Of a DNA stretch of 64,000 nt, positions 11,060 through 22,420 are shown in pieces. The notes under the pieces were generated by a model. The model was not told where the DNA came from, did not search any database, and saw nothing but the letters and a program-made list of their open reading frames with translations. The stretch spans positions 26,386,067 through 26,450,066 of the forward strand of contig JARWKL010000010.1 in assembly GCA_029961685.1 (NCBI GenBank). Direction: 5' to 3'. Numbering within the stretch: the stretch's first letter is position 1; each line of letters opens with the position of its first letter. The stretch comes from Aristolochia californica (taxonomy: Eukaryota; Streptophyta; Magnoliopsida; Piperales; Aristolochiaceae). A program made the position numbers and the translations under genes.

Positions 11060-12046
11060 TCACCAATGTTGGACAACCTTGGCTAACCCAATCAATTCCC
11101 TCTCATATGCACCTAACTTATGGTGGTGTTGTCCCAACTGACGGCTGAAATAAGCAATGGGGTGTCCCAATTGTTGTAACATTGCCCCTATACCTCCCCC
11201 GGATGCATCACATTCCACCACAAAGTCTCCCTCAAAATTTGGTAATTGTAGTACTGGCGCTGAGGCTAAGGCCTCCTTTAACAGCTGAAAGGCCTGATCC
11301 GCTGAAGAAGACCAGTGGAAGGCATGTTTTTTGAGAAGGTTGTTGAGTGGTGCTGCTATCTGGCCATAAGATTGGATAAATTTTTTGTAATATCCCGTTA
11401 GGCCCAAAAATTCCCTTAATGTTGTGATGGAGGTGGGAATCGGCCAATCTATTACTGCTTGTATCTTGCTCTGGTCAACTTTCACGCCCACAACCGATAT
11501 GACATGGCCCAAATATGCCACCTCAGATGTACCCATAGAACATTTGGATTTATTCAAAACCAAATGATGAGAGCGTAGAATGGTAAATACCTGATGGAGG
11601 TGTTGGAGATGTTCTACCCAATTTTTGTTGTAGACCAGAATGTCATAAAAAAATAGTAACACATAGTTGCACAGAAGTGATAAAAATACCTCATTCATGA
11701 GGGCCTGAAAGGTGGAGGGTGCATTGGAGAGACCGAAGGGTATGACAAGGAACTCAAAATGACCGTGATGTGTGCAGAACGCAGTCTTCTCCACATCTGT
11801 CGGGTGAACTCTTATTTGAGGATAGCCCGATTTCAAATCTAACTTGGTAAAAATTGTAGCACCATGTAACTCATCCAGCAACTTGTCCACTACTGGAATG
11901 GGGAACTTGTCTTTAATTTTCTGTAAGTTGAGTTGCCTATAGTCGACACAAAACCTCCATGATTTATCCTTTTTGCGTACTAGTAACACTGGTGAGGAGA
12001 AAGGAGATCGACTAGGCTGGATCACTCCCTGAGCGAGCATATGCAT
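11060..12046 (-). pseudogene. Element D reverse transcriptase / RNase H, long open frame
   Basis: A 328-codon uninterrupted frame with RT motifs in order: [54 protein letters not shown], the catalytic box and LGHVISVVGVKVDQSK, then RNase H (FVVECDASGGGIGAML … AYERELIGLAKVVQHW). The catalytic box reads FFYDIL where the active form is FFDDIL, so the first catalytic Asp is lost. Open frame alone would suggest activity; the box says otherwise. It ends at a stop in the WRPYLWG region (TGGTGAC). Confidence 0.9.
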
Positions 12047-12900
12047 GCATTATCATTCTATTTCATCTTTCTATATATGTTGGTAACGATAAGGCCGCAC
12101 CACTACAGGATCAGTTCCCAACTTTAAACGAATGTGGTGATCACAGTGACGCACTGGTGGTAGACCCGTAGGGTCATTAAATAAATCCGCAAATGTTGTA
12201 AGTAAAGGAGTTAACTGACCATCACCATTGTTATGAAGTTTTAAAGTGTGAAGTGCATTAGGGACCTGTGCCACAATACCTTGTAATGTAATCTGGCCCT
12301 GTGGTGTTGTAAATGTCATAGTTCGAGCCTGAAAGTCCCATAATATAGGGCCTGATAACTGAAGCCATTTGACCCCGAGCCCCAAATCAAATCCAGCCAA
12401 GGAATGACTAGTAAGTCCGCCTGAAATGAATGTCCCTCAATGGTGAAAGGGGTGTTTGCACATAACCCCACACTTGCAATTTTAGCCCCTTTGGCCACTG
12501 AAACCGAGAGATTCCTTTGCTGTTGAATTTTCAATCCCAATTGTTGCGTTGTTGGTTCACTGATAAAATTATGTGTGCTGCCCGAATCAACTAAAGCAAG
12601 TAGCATGAGGTGGTGTAACTTGTCCTTTACCTTCATGGTATTAGAACTATGCAGGCCATGCATAGCATGGAAGGAGAGCTCTGGTTCTTTTTGTACCTAT
12701 TCCACAAATTCATTTTCAAGAAGCTCTTCTGAATCTTCTTCCAACAGTTCAATACTGAATAAACGTTTACAGGTATGTCCTGGAAGGAATTGTTTGTCAC
12801 AATTAAAACATAGGCCCTTGGCCTTTCTAGCCTCCATTTCCTGTTTAGTCAAAAATTTACGTGGAAGAGTGTGGGGAGGCACACTGGTAGACTAATCTGC
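12047..12900 (-). pseudogene. Element D zinc knuckle, protease and linker to RT
   Basis: 12882-12697 encodes KAKGLCFNCDKQFLPGHTC (CCHC knuckle) and an acidic stretch ending at TAG. 12663-12316 encodes a retropepsin (ALVDSGSTHNFIS, then VSVAKGAKIASVG) and shifts frame near 12400. 12400-12071 continues (GFDLGLGVKWLQL, ILWDFQARTMTF, PPVRHCDHHIRLK). Active-site DSG is present; the polyprotein is broken by one stop and one frameshift. Confidence 0.85.
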
Positions 12901-13908
12901 TCAGTTAGGGGAAGAGGACCCAAAACGTTGAGCAGATGCAGTACCCTGTATTTTGTTGTTCCAAAATGGTTTTCGGTGTAAAGATTCTTTGAGAACTCTT
13001 TGTTTGTGTTCCACAGCTTTGGCATAATTCATTGTTGAGTCCAAATCTGTCGAACCAAGTAATTCCACTTCCAATCTAACCGCCTCTGTCAATCCAGCAT
13101 TAAAAATCTGAACATGTAGGTGAGAAGGAACAAATTCACTAGCTCGGGCCAACCTTTCTTGGAACATTTTTTGGTAGACTTCTAAGGTGCCTGTCTGTTT
13201 AAAGTTAATCAATTCCCCCACTGGGTTGCTCCTAGCTGGAGGTCCAAACCTTAACTGTCAAGCATGTTTAAAGTGTAGCCAATCCTGAGTGGAATGGACA
13301 TTTCGGTAGTGATGGAACCACATGAGCGCTTCATTGAGCAGGTGGTAGGCGGCCAATGTAACCTTGTCCATATCCACTGTTTTTTTATGATAGAAAAAAT
13401 TTTCACATTTCGTGAACCAAAGTAAAGGATCTTTAGAGTCATCATATGTAGGAAAGTTAAGTTTAAAGTACCTTGGAACAGTGGTTGGACCTTGTGCGTG
13501 AGTAGCTATGGGAACAAGTTGTTGGCGCAATGGTGGGTTTGATGGTGGCGTGAATTGTGGATGATGTACTGGTTGTGGTTGAAAGTTGGTGGCTGGTGGT
13601 GGCATTGGTGTTTGAATTGCAACAAGTTGTCGGATGACTGTTTGGAGAGATGATTCCAGCGTATGTAATGTATTATGGATGTGAGAAATTTCGGTACCTT
13701 GAAGAGTGGATCGTTGTTGAAGTTCTGAAAGTACTTGACGTATGTCCTCTGGAGAAGAGGAATCACCGAGGGTGGACCTGTCTGATACTACGTTGTTAAG
13801 ACCCTCACGAGCCATGGATCTTGTCACCCTCCTCTCTTCTCTTTCTTCCATTGCCTTGCTTGACGTTGAGATAGAATGATGGAATGATGAAGACTGAATT
13901 TCTGACAA
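12901..13908 (-). pseudogene. Element D gag
   Basis: The frame opens inside the 5' LTR at 13908 (…EEREERRVTRSMAREGLN), passes through the PBS (NVVSDRSTLGD) and continues with a predicted helical region, a Pro/Gln-rich linker and the gag core (PRYFKLNFPTYDDSKDPLLW). An in-frame TGA at 13256-13258 precedes LRFGPPARSNPVGELINFK (13221-12901), which ends before the zinc knuckle. Gag would form the particle shell; here it is interrupted. Confidence 0.87.
13781..13793 (-). other. Element D primer-binding site
   Basis: tctgatactacgt on the plus strand is the reverse complement of ACGTAGTATCAGA, a one-base variant of the initiator-Met type TGGTATCAGA site, directly inside the 5' LTR end. Confidence 0.75.
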
Positions 13909-14145
13909 GGAGATTTCGGAAAGGAATTGGGGAAAATGGGAGAGAGCTTGAAGGAGCTCTCAACCTGTTTATCTAATTTACTCTAGGCTAAAGTAGAATC
14001 AATTGCTACCTTTCATTGCCCTAGCCGTCCCCTTGACTAGGGCTGTGGACATCCAAAACATTTTAGACCCCTTGGGTCAATCGCTCAAACCAATTAATGC
14101 TAAACCAACCCAAACCAAATACAAACCCAAACCAAAGACAATTAC
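13794..14145 (-). repeat. Element D 5' LTR, part 1
   Basis: Begins TGTTAAGACCC as at 3635 and follows the 3' LTR until attac at 14141-14145, where A2 is inserted. The remainder is 19463-19539. Confidence 0.92.
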
Positions 14146-14593
14146 TGTTATGGACTCCATAGCATCACGAGTTATCCATAGGCAAAGGAATTAAATTATG
14201 TCAATTTACTTTTCATGTAATTTCAATTCAGTTTGGTTTACTTTATTTGGTTTGGTTTACTTTGGGTTGGTTCAGTGTAAAGTGGCGTGAACCACTTGAC
14301 CTATGGGTCATCTTTGTATTTTCGTCCTCAACCCTATTTAGGGGGACGTGAAGGAGAAGAGAGGCAAGTATTTAGAAAATTATATTTTACAGGTCAGATT
14401 CTCCCTCAGAGGTCTAGGTCGGATTTCTCCCTTTGAGGCCCAAGGTTGAGCTTCCTCCAAGCTCCTTCGTTCTAATTGAGTTCCACCATTACTCGTTCAA
14501 GAAACAAGAATTCTCTTCCAACGTCAAGATCGTCCATGGAGGGAAGAGAGGAAAGAAGGGTGACTCGATCCATGGCAAGGGAAGAACCTAACA
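14146..14593 (+). repeat. A2 5' LTR
   Basis: 448 bp, TGTTATGG...CCTAACA; the PBS TGGTATCAGACA follows at 14597. Confidence 0.93.
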
Positions 14594-15657
14594 TCTTGGT
14601 ATCAGACAGGTCCACCCTTGGGGATTCCACTTCCCCTGACGATTTGAGACAGTTAGTGGAAGATACTAGGCAAAGGACAGATAACCAGGCTCATGCCCTG
14701 GAAGAGGTGTGCCAAACAACCTCTGATTTGCGTGAGGCAATAAAATCAATGGATGCTGCCATCCAAGTTCTCCTCCGGCAACAAGAGGACCATGATACAT
14801 GAGCCCAACCACCAACTGCCAACTCTCCACCGGCCAACCACCATCAATTCCACCCACCACCTCCCCCACAACCACCAATGTGTCAACACCATTCCCATCT
14901 GGGGCCTGCCGTTTAAGGACCAAACATTGTGCCCAGGTATTTAAAACTTGACTTTCCTACGTATGATGGGTCTAAGGACCCTTTGATTTGGTTAGCCAAG
15001 TGTGATCAGTTCTTTTATCATCGAAAAACACCTGTGGATGAGAAAGTGTATTTGGCTGCCTACCACATGCTCGATGAAGCGCTTCTATGGTACCACCAAT
15101 TCTGAAATGACCAAGTGGTTCAGGATTGGGCAATTTTTAGACAGTCTTGCATGATGAGATTTGGTCCTCCAGCTAATAGCAATCCATTGGGAGAATTAAT
15201 CAATTACAAACAAACTGGAACACTAGAGGTGTACCAAAAGACCTTCCAGGAAAGGTTAGCCCGAGCAAACCAGTTTGTTAGCCACACACAGTATGTTCAT
15301 ATTTTTACTGCTGGCTTGACAGAAGCTCAGCGATTAGAACTTGAATTACATGCTCCTACAGATTTAGACCACGCTATGAATTTAGGAGGGGCAATTGAGC
15401 ACAAGCAGTGTGTTCTAAAACAGTTACTGGTCAAAAAACTAGCTTGGCCAGGGAGGCACAATGCCTCAGCGCCAAACCCTTCCAATCGACCTCCAAGATT
15501 TAGAGACAATGCAGCCCCACGCCTAGACATCTCTAATTCGGGTCCACCTGCTCCTTACTTCAAAAAACTTACTAGACAAGAAATGGACCAGAGAAAGGCC
15601 AAGGGCCTCTGTTTTAACTGTGATGAACAGTATGTCATTGGATACCACTGCAAATGA
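14476..15657 (+). pseudogene. A2 gag
   Basis: It opens in the LTR (GREERRVTRSMAREEPN) and passes the PBS. The frame is interrupted at TGA 14800-14802 (CGA in A1), a TAA near 14913 (CAA in A1) and TGA 15103-15105 (CGA in A1). The last piece, 15115-15657, holds FGPPANSNPLGELINYKQTG, the ELHAPTDLDHAMNL segment and the zinc knuckle CFNCDEQYVIGYHC, and ends at TGA 15655-15657 (CGA in A1). A serine codon at the A1 stop site is intact here. Confidence 0.88.
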
Positions 15658-16290
15658 TTATTCAGTATACGTCTATGGGAGGATGGAGAAGAAATACCAC
15701 CAGAGGAGGAAATTGTGGAAACTGACCAAGAAGGTACACAGATTTCCCTTCATGCTATGACTGGTCTACGCAGTGCAAGCACAATGCAGGTTAAAGCCCA
15801 ATTACATCATTTATAGTTACTGGCTTTAGTTGACTCGGGTAGTACACATAATTTCATCAGTCAGCAGGCGGCAGAACAACTTGGGTTAGTAGTACAGCAA
15901 CAGACTGGTCTTTCTGTATGAGTAGCCAATGGGGCTAAAATTACTAGTGTAGGCATATCACCAGCCACACACTTTGATATTGAGGGATATGCATTTGTTG
16001 CAGATTTTCTGGTGATTCTACTATCAGGATTCGATTTGGTGCTAGGAATTAAATGGCTACAACTGTTTGGACCAATACTATGGGATTTCCAAGCTCTGAC
16101 CATATCTTTTATAGAGGACCAACATCAGATTATATTGCATGGCACACAAGCACCACTCACCTGTGCACTACAGGTTGCCCAGGTCCAGTTCACAAACACA
16201 TGTAAGTTATCTCACTTACAGAATTTGAAGATATCTTTCAAGACCCTACTACCTTACCACCACTTAGGCACTGTGATCACCGTATTCGTT
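15658..16290 (+). pseudogene. A2 protease region
   Basis: Translation gives an acidic linker, then the retropepsin motif LVDSGSTHNFIS at about 15828-15863, with stops before it (TAG near 15813, CAG in A1) and after it (TGA near 15919). 16012-16293 encodes the linker to RT (LLSGFDLVLGIKWLQLFG, ILWDFQALTISF) with a small deletion near 16222. Confidence 0.82.
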
Positions 16291-17520
16291 TGAAAACGGG
16301 TACCGAGCCGGTAGTGGTGAGTCCGTATCATTACCCTCACTTACAGAAGGATGAGATTGTAAGGCAGTCCCAGCAGATGTTAGCACAGGGTATTATTCAG
16401 CCCAGTAGGTCTCCTTTTTCTTCACCGGTATTACTAGTCCGCAAGCATGATAAGTCATGGAGGTTCTGTATGGATTACCGACAACTCTATGCCCATACGT
16501 TTAAAGATAAATTTCCTATTCCAGTGGTGGACGAGCTGTTAGACGAGCTACATGGAGCTACAATTTTTACTAAACTCGATTTGAAATCTGGCTATCATCA
16601 AATGCGGGTTCATCCATCAGATGTAGAGAAAATAGCATTCTGCACGCATCACGGCCATTTTGAATTGCTCGTAATGCCATTTGGTCTATCAAATGCGCCT
16701 TCCACCTTCCAGGCCCTCATGAATGAGTTATTTTCCTCTCTTGAGAAAATGTGTATTGGTATTTTTTTACGATATTTTTGTCTATAGCAACAGCTGGGAA
16801 GAACATCTTCAGCACCTTCACCAGGTATTTTCTCTTATACGTTCACATCATTTGGTTTTAAATCGGTCAAAATGTTCTATGGGCACATCAGAAGTGGCAT
16901 ATTTGGGCCATGTTATTTCAGTAGTGGGGGTGAAGGTAGACCAGAGTAAGATCCAGGCGGTCACAGATTGGCCTATTCCTACATCTGTTACAGCCTTAAG
17001 AGAATTTTTGGGCCTAGCTGGATATTATAGAAAATTTATTCGTAGTTATGGCCAACTTGCAGCTCCGCTCAACAATCTCCTCAAGAAAAATGCTTTTACC
17101 TTGTCAGACACAGCAGCTCATTCCTTTCAGCAATTGAAAGATGCCTTATCATCAGCCCCAGTTTTGCAGCTCCCCGACTTTGAGGAGTCGTTTGTAGTGG
17201 AATGTGATGCTTCGGGGGGCGGTATTGGCGCAATGTTGCACCAACAGGGCCACCTGATTGCTTATTTTAGCCATCAATTAGGCCAACACCACCACAAGTT
17301 GGCAGCTTATGAGAGGGAATTGATCGGATTGGTGAAAGCTATACAGCATTGGCGCCCTTATCTATGGGGACGTTCTTTTTTTATTCTCATTGATCATTGC
17401 AGCCTCAAGTATCTGCTTGAGTAGTGTCTCACTACTTCACCACAACAACATTGGTTAAGTAAGCTTACGGGGTTTGACTTTTTTATCAAGTATACACCGG
17501 GAAGTTTGAATGTAGGGGCT
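16290..17520 (+). pseudogene. A2 reverse transcriptase and RNase H
   Basis: 16290-16787 holds RT palm motifs ([42 protein letters not shown]). A one-base frameshift near 16760 moves to 16723-17424, with the catalytic box read as FFYDIF instead of FFDDIL. Next come LGHVISVVGVKVDQSK, the connection domain and RNase H (VVECDASGGGIGAML). TAG at 17422-17424 (CAG in A1) ends it. Confidence 0.88.
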
Positions 17521-19000
17521 GATGCCTTATCTCGCCGGGTCGTTCCAAAGCCGCAATTAAATGCCATCAGTCGGCCCAGAGCTCTCTTGTTGGATTCTAT
17601 ATGGGAAGAGGCACAACAGTACCCGGATATTATCTCCATATGCCAGGACATCCAGCAGGGGACAACAGCACCACATTGGAGGGTTCAGGACAATCTCATC
17701 CTCTACAAAAACAGAATTTTTCTACACCACACATCCCCTCTGATTAACAACATTTTAGCCTCCTTCCATGATAGTGCACATGAGGGCCGACAAAAAACAT
17801 ATTTCAGGATGAGTAGGGAATTTTATTGGAGGGGCATGAAGAGCAATATAGCTGATTTTGTGGCGGCTTGTCAGACTTGTCAATGGAATAAAGCTGAAAC
17901 ATTAAGTCCAGCTGGGTTGCTCCAACCACTTCAGCTTCCATCATAGGTCTGGTCTGATATTTCTATGGACTTCATACATGGACTTACCTCTTCATCGGGT
18001 AAATCTGTTATCCTTGTAGTGGTGGATCATTTCTCTAAGTATGGGCATTTCATTCCTTTGGTGCATCCTTACACTGCAACTCAGGTCGCTCAACTTTTTA
18101 TGGATAACATTGTCCACTTACATGGGATGCCTAATTTAATTACCAGTGATAGAGATGCAATCTTAACAAGTACCTTCTGGAAAGAACTCTTCAAGTTACA
18201 GGGCACAACGTTAGCCTTTTCTTCAGCCTACCATCCGCAGACTGATGGTCAGACAGAGGTCGTCAACAGAACCATTAAATGTATCTCCGCTGTTTCGTGG
18301 GGGACTCACCTAAGAGGTGGGTTAAGTGGCTCGCCTGGGCTGAGTGCTGTTACAACACCTCCTACCACAACGCACTCGGCACAACCCCATTCAAGGTGGT
18401 ATATGGTAGAGAACCTCCCCGTCTTTTAGCATATAAACCAGGGGCCTCTAAGGTCGCCACTTTGGAACAAGCATTAGCTGAAAGAGACACATTCATCACT
18501 GAGGTGCGCACTCATCTACAGGAGGCACAATATTCTATTTAAAAATATTATGACAAGACGCACCGGGAAGTCTTCTTTTCTCCTGGAGATTATGTTTGTT
18601 TGCGTCTCCAACACTACAGGCATCTGTCGTTGACAGCCTCCAAACGTCACAAGCTCTCTCCTAAATATTATGGTCCCTTTCGGGTGATGGACCGCATTGG
18701 GATAGTGGCCTACAGATTGAAGCTTCCGCCAGAGGCCAGAATTCACAGCGTCTTTCATGTCTTACAATTAAAGGCCTTTCAAGGTGATTCGCCTTTGCTG
18801 TACACCCCGCTGCTCCCACTCCATGAGGGACATGTACTTTCTACCCCGGCACAGGTATTACAAACTCGTCGTATTCTGGGTGATTGGGAAATCTTAGTGC
18901 AATGGGCAGATGCTGACCCCAGTGAGACGACATGGGAGCCATTAGCGGCGTTTCGCACCCTCTACCCATACTTTGAGCTTGAGGACAAGCTCTTTCTCCA
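17506..19000 (+). pseudogene. A2 integrase and chromodomain
   Basis: 17506-17946 carries the zinc-binding module (HDSAHEGRQKTYF … CQTCQWNKAE) and stops at TAG 17944-17946 (CAG in A1). 17965-18280 carries the DDE core ([35 protein letters not shown]). A one-base deletion near 18277 shifts to 18279-18542; a further stop precedes 18600-19031, which has the GPY/F module and chromodomain (WEILVQWADADPSETTWE) ending LEDKLF. Confidence 0.87.
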
Positions 19001-19011
19001 GGGGGGGGGGG
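19001..19011 (+). other. A2 polypurine tract (11-G run)
   Basis: Eleven G next to the 3' LTR, preceded at 18977-18994 by the same GAGCTTGAGGACAAGCTC segment as in A1. Confidence 0.75.
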
Positions 19012-19014
19012 TGA

Positions 19015-19462
19015 TGTTATGGACTCCATAGCATCATGAGTTATCCATAGCCATAGGAATTAAATTATGTCAATTTACTTTTCATGTAATTTCAATTCGG
19101 TTTGGTTTACTTTATTTGGTTTTGTTTACTTTGAGTTGGTTCAGTGTAATGTGGCGTGAACCACTTGACCTATGGGTCATCTTTGTATTTTCGTCCTCAA
19201 CCCTATTTAGGGTGACGTGAAGGAGAAGAGAGGCAAGTATTGAGAAAATTATATTTTACAGGTCAGATTCTCCCTCAGAGGTCTAGGTCGGATTTCTCCC
19301 TTTGAGATCCAATGTTGAGCTTCCTCCAAGCTCCTTCGTTCTAATTGAGTTCCACCATTACTCGTTCAAGAAACAAGAATTCTCTTCCAACGTCAAGATC
19401 ATCCATGGAGGGAAGAGAGGAAAGAAGGGTGACTCGATCCATGGCAAGGGAAGAACCTAACA
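19015..19462 (+). repeat. A2 3' LTR
   Basis: 448 bp, equal in length to 14146-14593; ends CCTAACA followed by the duplication attac. Confidence 0.93.
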
Positions 19463-19539
19463 ATTACATGAAAATTGAAAATCACATTAATTAATTCCTA
19501 CATCTATTGGTAACTTGTGATGTTATGGAGTCCATAACA
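19463..19539 (-). repeat. Element D 5' LTR, part 2
   Basis: Continues the D LTR after A2 (attacatgaaaattgaaaat, matching 3967-3986 of the 3' LTR) and ends CCATAACA at 19539, followed by the D target duplication ccagt. Confidence 0.92.
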
Positions 19540-20299
19540 CCAGTGTCGTGGGTTGCACCGCCTAAAGAAGTGGGATGGCGTCCCGAGAAACAGGTGTGCT
19601 AGAATACCTTGCCGAGTTCCATAAAATGGGGTGGTCGTCGCTTGATTTCAGAAAGTCAAGGAGTTGTTCTGAGACAGGGAGTGCCGTGATTGCAGGTGAC
19701 TTTTGTGTGGGAAGACGCATGGCGTCTATTGAGAAATAGTTTGATGGCCAATCCCCTTCTTGTTTGGCCGACGAAAGATGTGTGGAGGACCCTTCCGATG
19801 TCGGGCATGTTGAGTCTCCTCTTTTGCAAGTCACCACCGCAGAAGAGACAGAGGGCTCTCTGATGTCGTCCTCCATAGATTTCTCTGATTTGGTTTCTTC
19901 AGCACTGACCAGCCTAGTAGAAATCCGAGCAATAGATGCTCCAAACTGAAGATGAATTTGAGGAGGTTTTGCGCAGAGGAATATCGCAGGGCCCGTGAAG
20001 TTGGATAAACTGGAGCAGAGGTACATTTGTGTTGTTGTTATTGTGAAAGCTCCCCAAAGGGGTCTTAGCAGGGCATATAGGAGGCATAGGCAGGAGTGGA
20101 GGGTTGGGGTATTCTATAGGGCTTGAGCCACTGCCCGGACAGGGTACCTCCCGTGAACCCAGAAAGTTGAAAAGCAGGAGCATGGTCTCCCGAAACTTTT
20201 GGATCTCCGTCTGAAGCTCTATTCGAAGGTCTTCAATGGTTGTATGCCCATCTGCTGGAGAGGAAGAGTCATCCAAGGTGGTCCTGTCTGATACCACGT
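19540..20299 (-). pseudogene. E unit 1 leader ORF (gag-like N-terminus)
   Basis: The minus-strand frame crosses the LTR edge and PBS (MEMGHNNVVSDRTTLDDSSS), resembling the D gag start (LNNVVSDRSTLGDSSS), then a short helical region and a Pro-rich linker (about 20200-20060). The second part (20026-19562) has IREPSVSSAVV and GDSTCPTSEGSS and an acidic-Ser character; I do not recognise it. A frameshift near 19960 separates the two. Either could encode a packaging peptide or be inert. A related GDSTCP motif occurs in the C2 leader at about 46060. Confidence 0.6.
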
Positions 20300-20784
20300 T
20301 GTTATGACCCATTTCCATGGATCATCCACCAGACGTTCTCCTCCTTGTTTCCGATCGGCAGACGTGAAGATAACTGAGCTTGTGAAGAGAAGCTCACCCT
20401 GGACCTCAAAGAGAGAATCCGACCTTGCACTAATTTAATTCATCAAAGCTTTTCTTTTCCTTCTTACTTCTTTCCTCCTTGTAACAAGAAGGACCATGAC
20501 GTCCATACAATTTCCAACCCAATCCCTTTCCCATGACGTCCCCACATTTCTCAAGACGTCCATACAATTCCCATGACGTCCACTCACTTCCCACCATGAC
20601 TCCTACTCTTCCCCAAAGCATCCATTTTCCCAAACTATGACTTTTACATTTCCCAAAACCTACACTTTCCAAGCCATGACGTGGCCCATGCTCATAACTT
20701 AAATTACATTAGACCCAACCCTTAACCTTATTTTAAAGTGAGCCCACCTATGTCCTACATCTACCTGTTACTCTTGATATAACA
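20300..20784 (-). repeat. E array LTR b (shared by units 1 and 2)
   Basis: 485 bp, TGTTATGACCC...TAACA. A reverse-complemented PBS (ctgataccacgt, 20288-20299) on its left belongs to unit 1; the polypurine-side sequence on its right (ttactcccctcctggag) belongs to unit 2. One LTR thus serves as the 5' end of one unit and the 3' end of the next. Confidence 0.9.
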
Positions 20785-22420
20785 TTACTCCCCTCCTGGA
20801 GAACAAGCTTGCCCACAAGTTCGAAGGTAGGTGTGCTTGTCTATGTCGATGTCTAGATCCAGGCACAAGAGTCAACTGTGGTAGCTGTGTCAGCCTGTTG
20901 GACTACAAAAGTAGAGCATCACGGTAAATGATGAACCTGCAACACAAAAGCTAGAGATGGCAGCATATGACGGATTGTGTAGAGAATCCCTATGAGCGTC
21001 GCTAATGAAAATCAGATGATGACCAGCTTACTGAATTCCGGAGGGTTTGAAATAATTATATCCATGATGTAATTCATCAAATCTAGCAGGGATTGAAGGG
21101 AGAATTGGACTCATTCCACAACACATCGATCGGATTCAAGGAATAAATCGGACATGAGTTGCATAACAGATAAATCAAACACCCACAGCCCAAGCCGAGA
21201 ATGTGATCAACAATGTGAGCATTCATTTCAGTATGCAAGCTAAAAATTTGCCTAACTTGCCAAACTGTGGCATCATAATATGACTTCAGATCAGAGGAGA
21301 ATTTGGTTTGCCTCCGATGGAATAAAAGATTGTAATGGTTGGACAGTGCGTCCAATTCCTCAACTGGTTCAGGTCCACCATATATGCAAAAGCATCAGTC
21401 AGTAGTGGCTTCCTCAAACTGTGCAGCATCAGATTCCCGATCAGCTTCTTTGAAATTCTTCTCAACCTTAATACGAGCAACACTAATCAGTAGGTCCATC
21501 GGCTCCTTGCCAACATGTGCAAGAACTGGCAGACCTATTGTAGGCAATGCTTTACCACTCTCTACCAAAGATGGTGCTAGAGAACCAGCTTGAGTAGGCA
21601 GATCCCCACTCGGAAGGGAAATAGCAAGGCTTGGAGCAGAAATCTCAATCCTGATGATGATAGCATATAGACCACGCAACACAAGTATAGAGTGCACTGC
21701 AAAAACCTTGAGTGAAATAATTAGACCAAACTCAGAACCCAATGCGTTCAGCTGCTCATCATCTGTGCGGGTAATCAGGGTCTGCCGGTGCAGGTTCACC
21801 CCTTGGAACGTCTCTATAGGTGCCTAAAAAATGAATGAAACAGAAATGTTTGTCCTGCAGGCATTGGTCTCCATTGCCAGAAATGCCATGAATGAAACAG
21901 AGACGCTACGGCCGAGTGCAGCCCCAACATCATTATGCGGCCACAAAAACATTTGCAGCATCCAGGAATGAAAAAGAACAAATGCACTGGTTTTGTTCCC
22001 ATCAACCGGAAAAAAATTTCTCATCCAACACATTTGTTGTACCGTTGCTAGAAAACCCAAAAATTTTCCATCACGCATTGCGTATAGGCGACCCTGAAGT
22101 CCATCAAAATTTGTCCGTTGCTCTGCTTCATGAAACATAAAAATTGATGCACGCTCCACTGTAAGAAAGGGTGGAACTGCAATCGCATACCTAATTTTGG
22201 GCCTAGCAACCACGAATTGAAGGCCGTTTACAACACCACGAACAGGGGCCTCATCTTGGTGAAGCCAGTTTAATTCAAAATTTGTTGTGCAAGCCCTCTG
22301 TACTTCCGCCAGGACCACAATTTCAATTTCAAAATCGAAAACTCTGGGTTTGGGGGGTTGTGCGCTGTCGTCTGCCTGTGGCCGATGGCTAACATCGGCA
22401 AAATGGAGCTGATACATAAA
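20785..22420 (-). pseudogene. E unit 2: captured host-like protein fragment, best preserved copy
   Basis: 22417-21824 is an open frame of 197 codons (begins MYQLHFADVSHRPQADDS; contains VFDFEIEIVVLAEVQRACTT, IRYAIAVPPFLTVERASI and WMRNFFPVDGNKTSAFVL). 21799-21395 continues (RTDDEQLNALGSEFGLII, LPSGDLPTQAGSLAPSLVES, a charged helix KVEKNFKEADRESDAAQFEE), then 21355-21083 (ALSNHYNLLFHRRQTKF). The same residues recur in units 1 and 3. There is no gag, RT or integrase similarity. I do not recognise the protein; it is likely a host mRNA fragment carried by the element, since all units share it. Confidence 0.6.

Larger units (their letters stand above)
14146..19462 (+). mobile_element. Ty3/gypsy chromovirus A2, full length, degenerate
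   Basis: Two 448-bp LTRs (14146-14593, 19015-19462) and a perfect 5-bp target duplication attac (14141-14145, 19463-19467). It lies in the 5' LTR of D and has the same family and domain order as A1. The premature stops sit mostly at CGA (to TGA) and CAG (to TAG) codons still intact in A1, so the two copies decayed independently. Confidence 0.95.
3635..19539 (-). mobile_element. Ty3/gypsy chromovirus D, split by A1 and A2
   Basis: The outer ends are TGTTAAG at 3635 and CATAACA at 19539, flanked by the perfect 5-bp duplication ccagt (3630-3634 and 19540-19544). It sits inside E unit 1. It reads on the minus strand as 5' LTR, gag, protease, RT, RNase H, integrase, chromodomain, 3' LTR. A1 interrupts the integrase and A2 the 5' LTR. 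Without the two insertions it would be about 5.2 kb, normal for a compact chromovirus. Confidence 0.92.
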
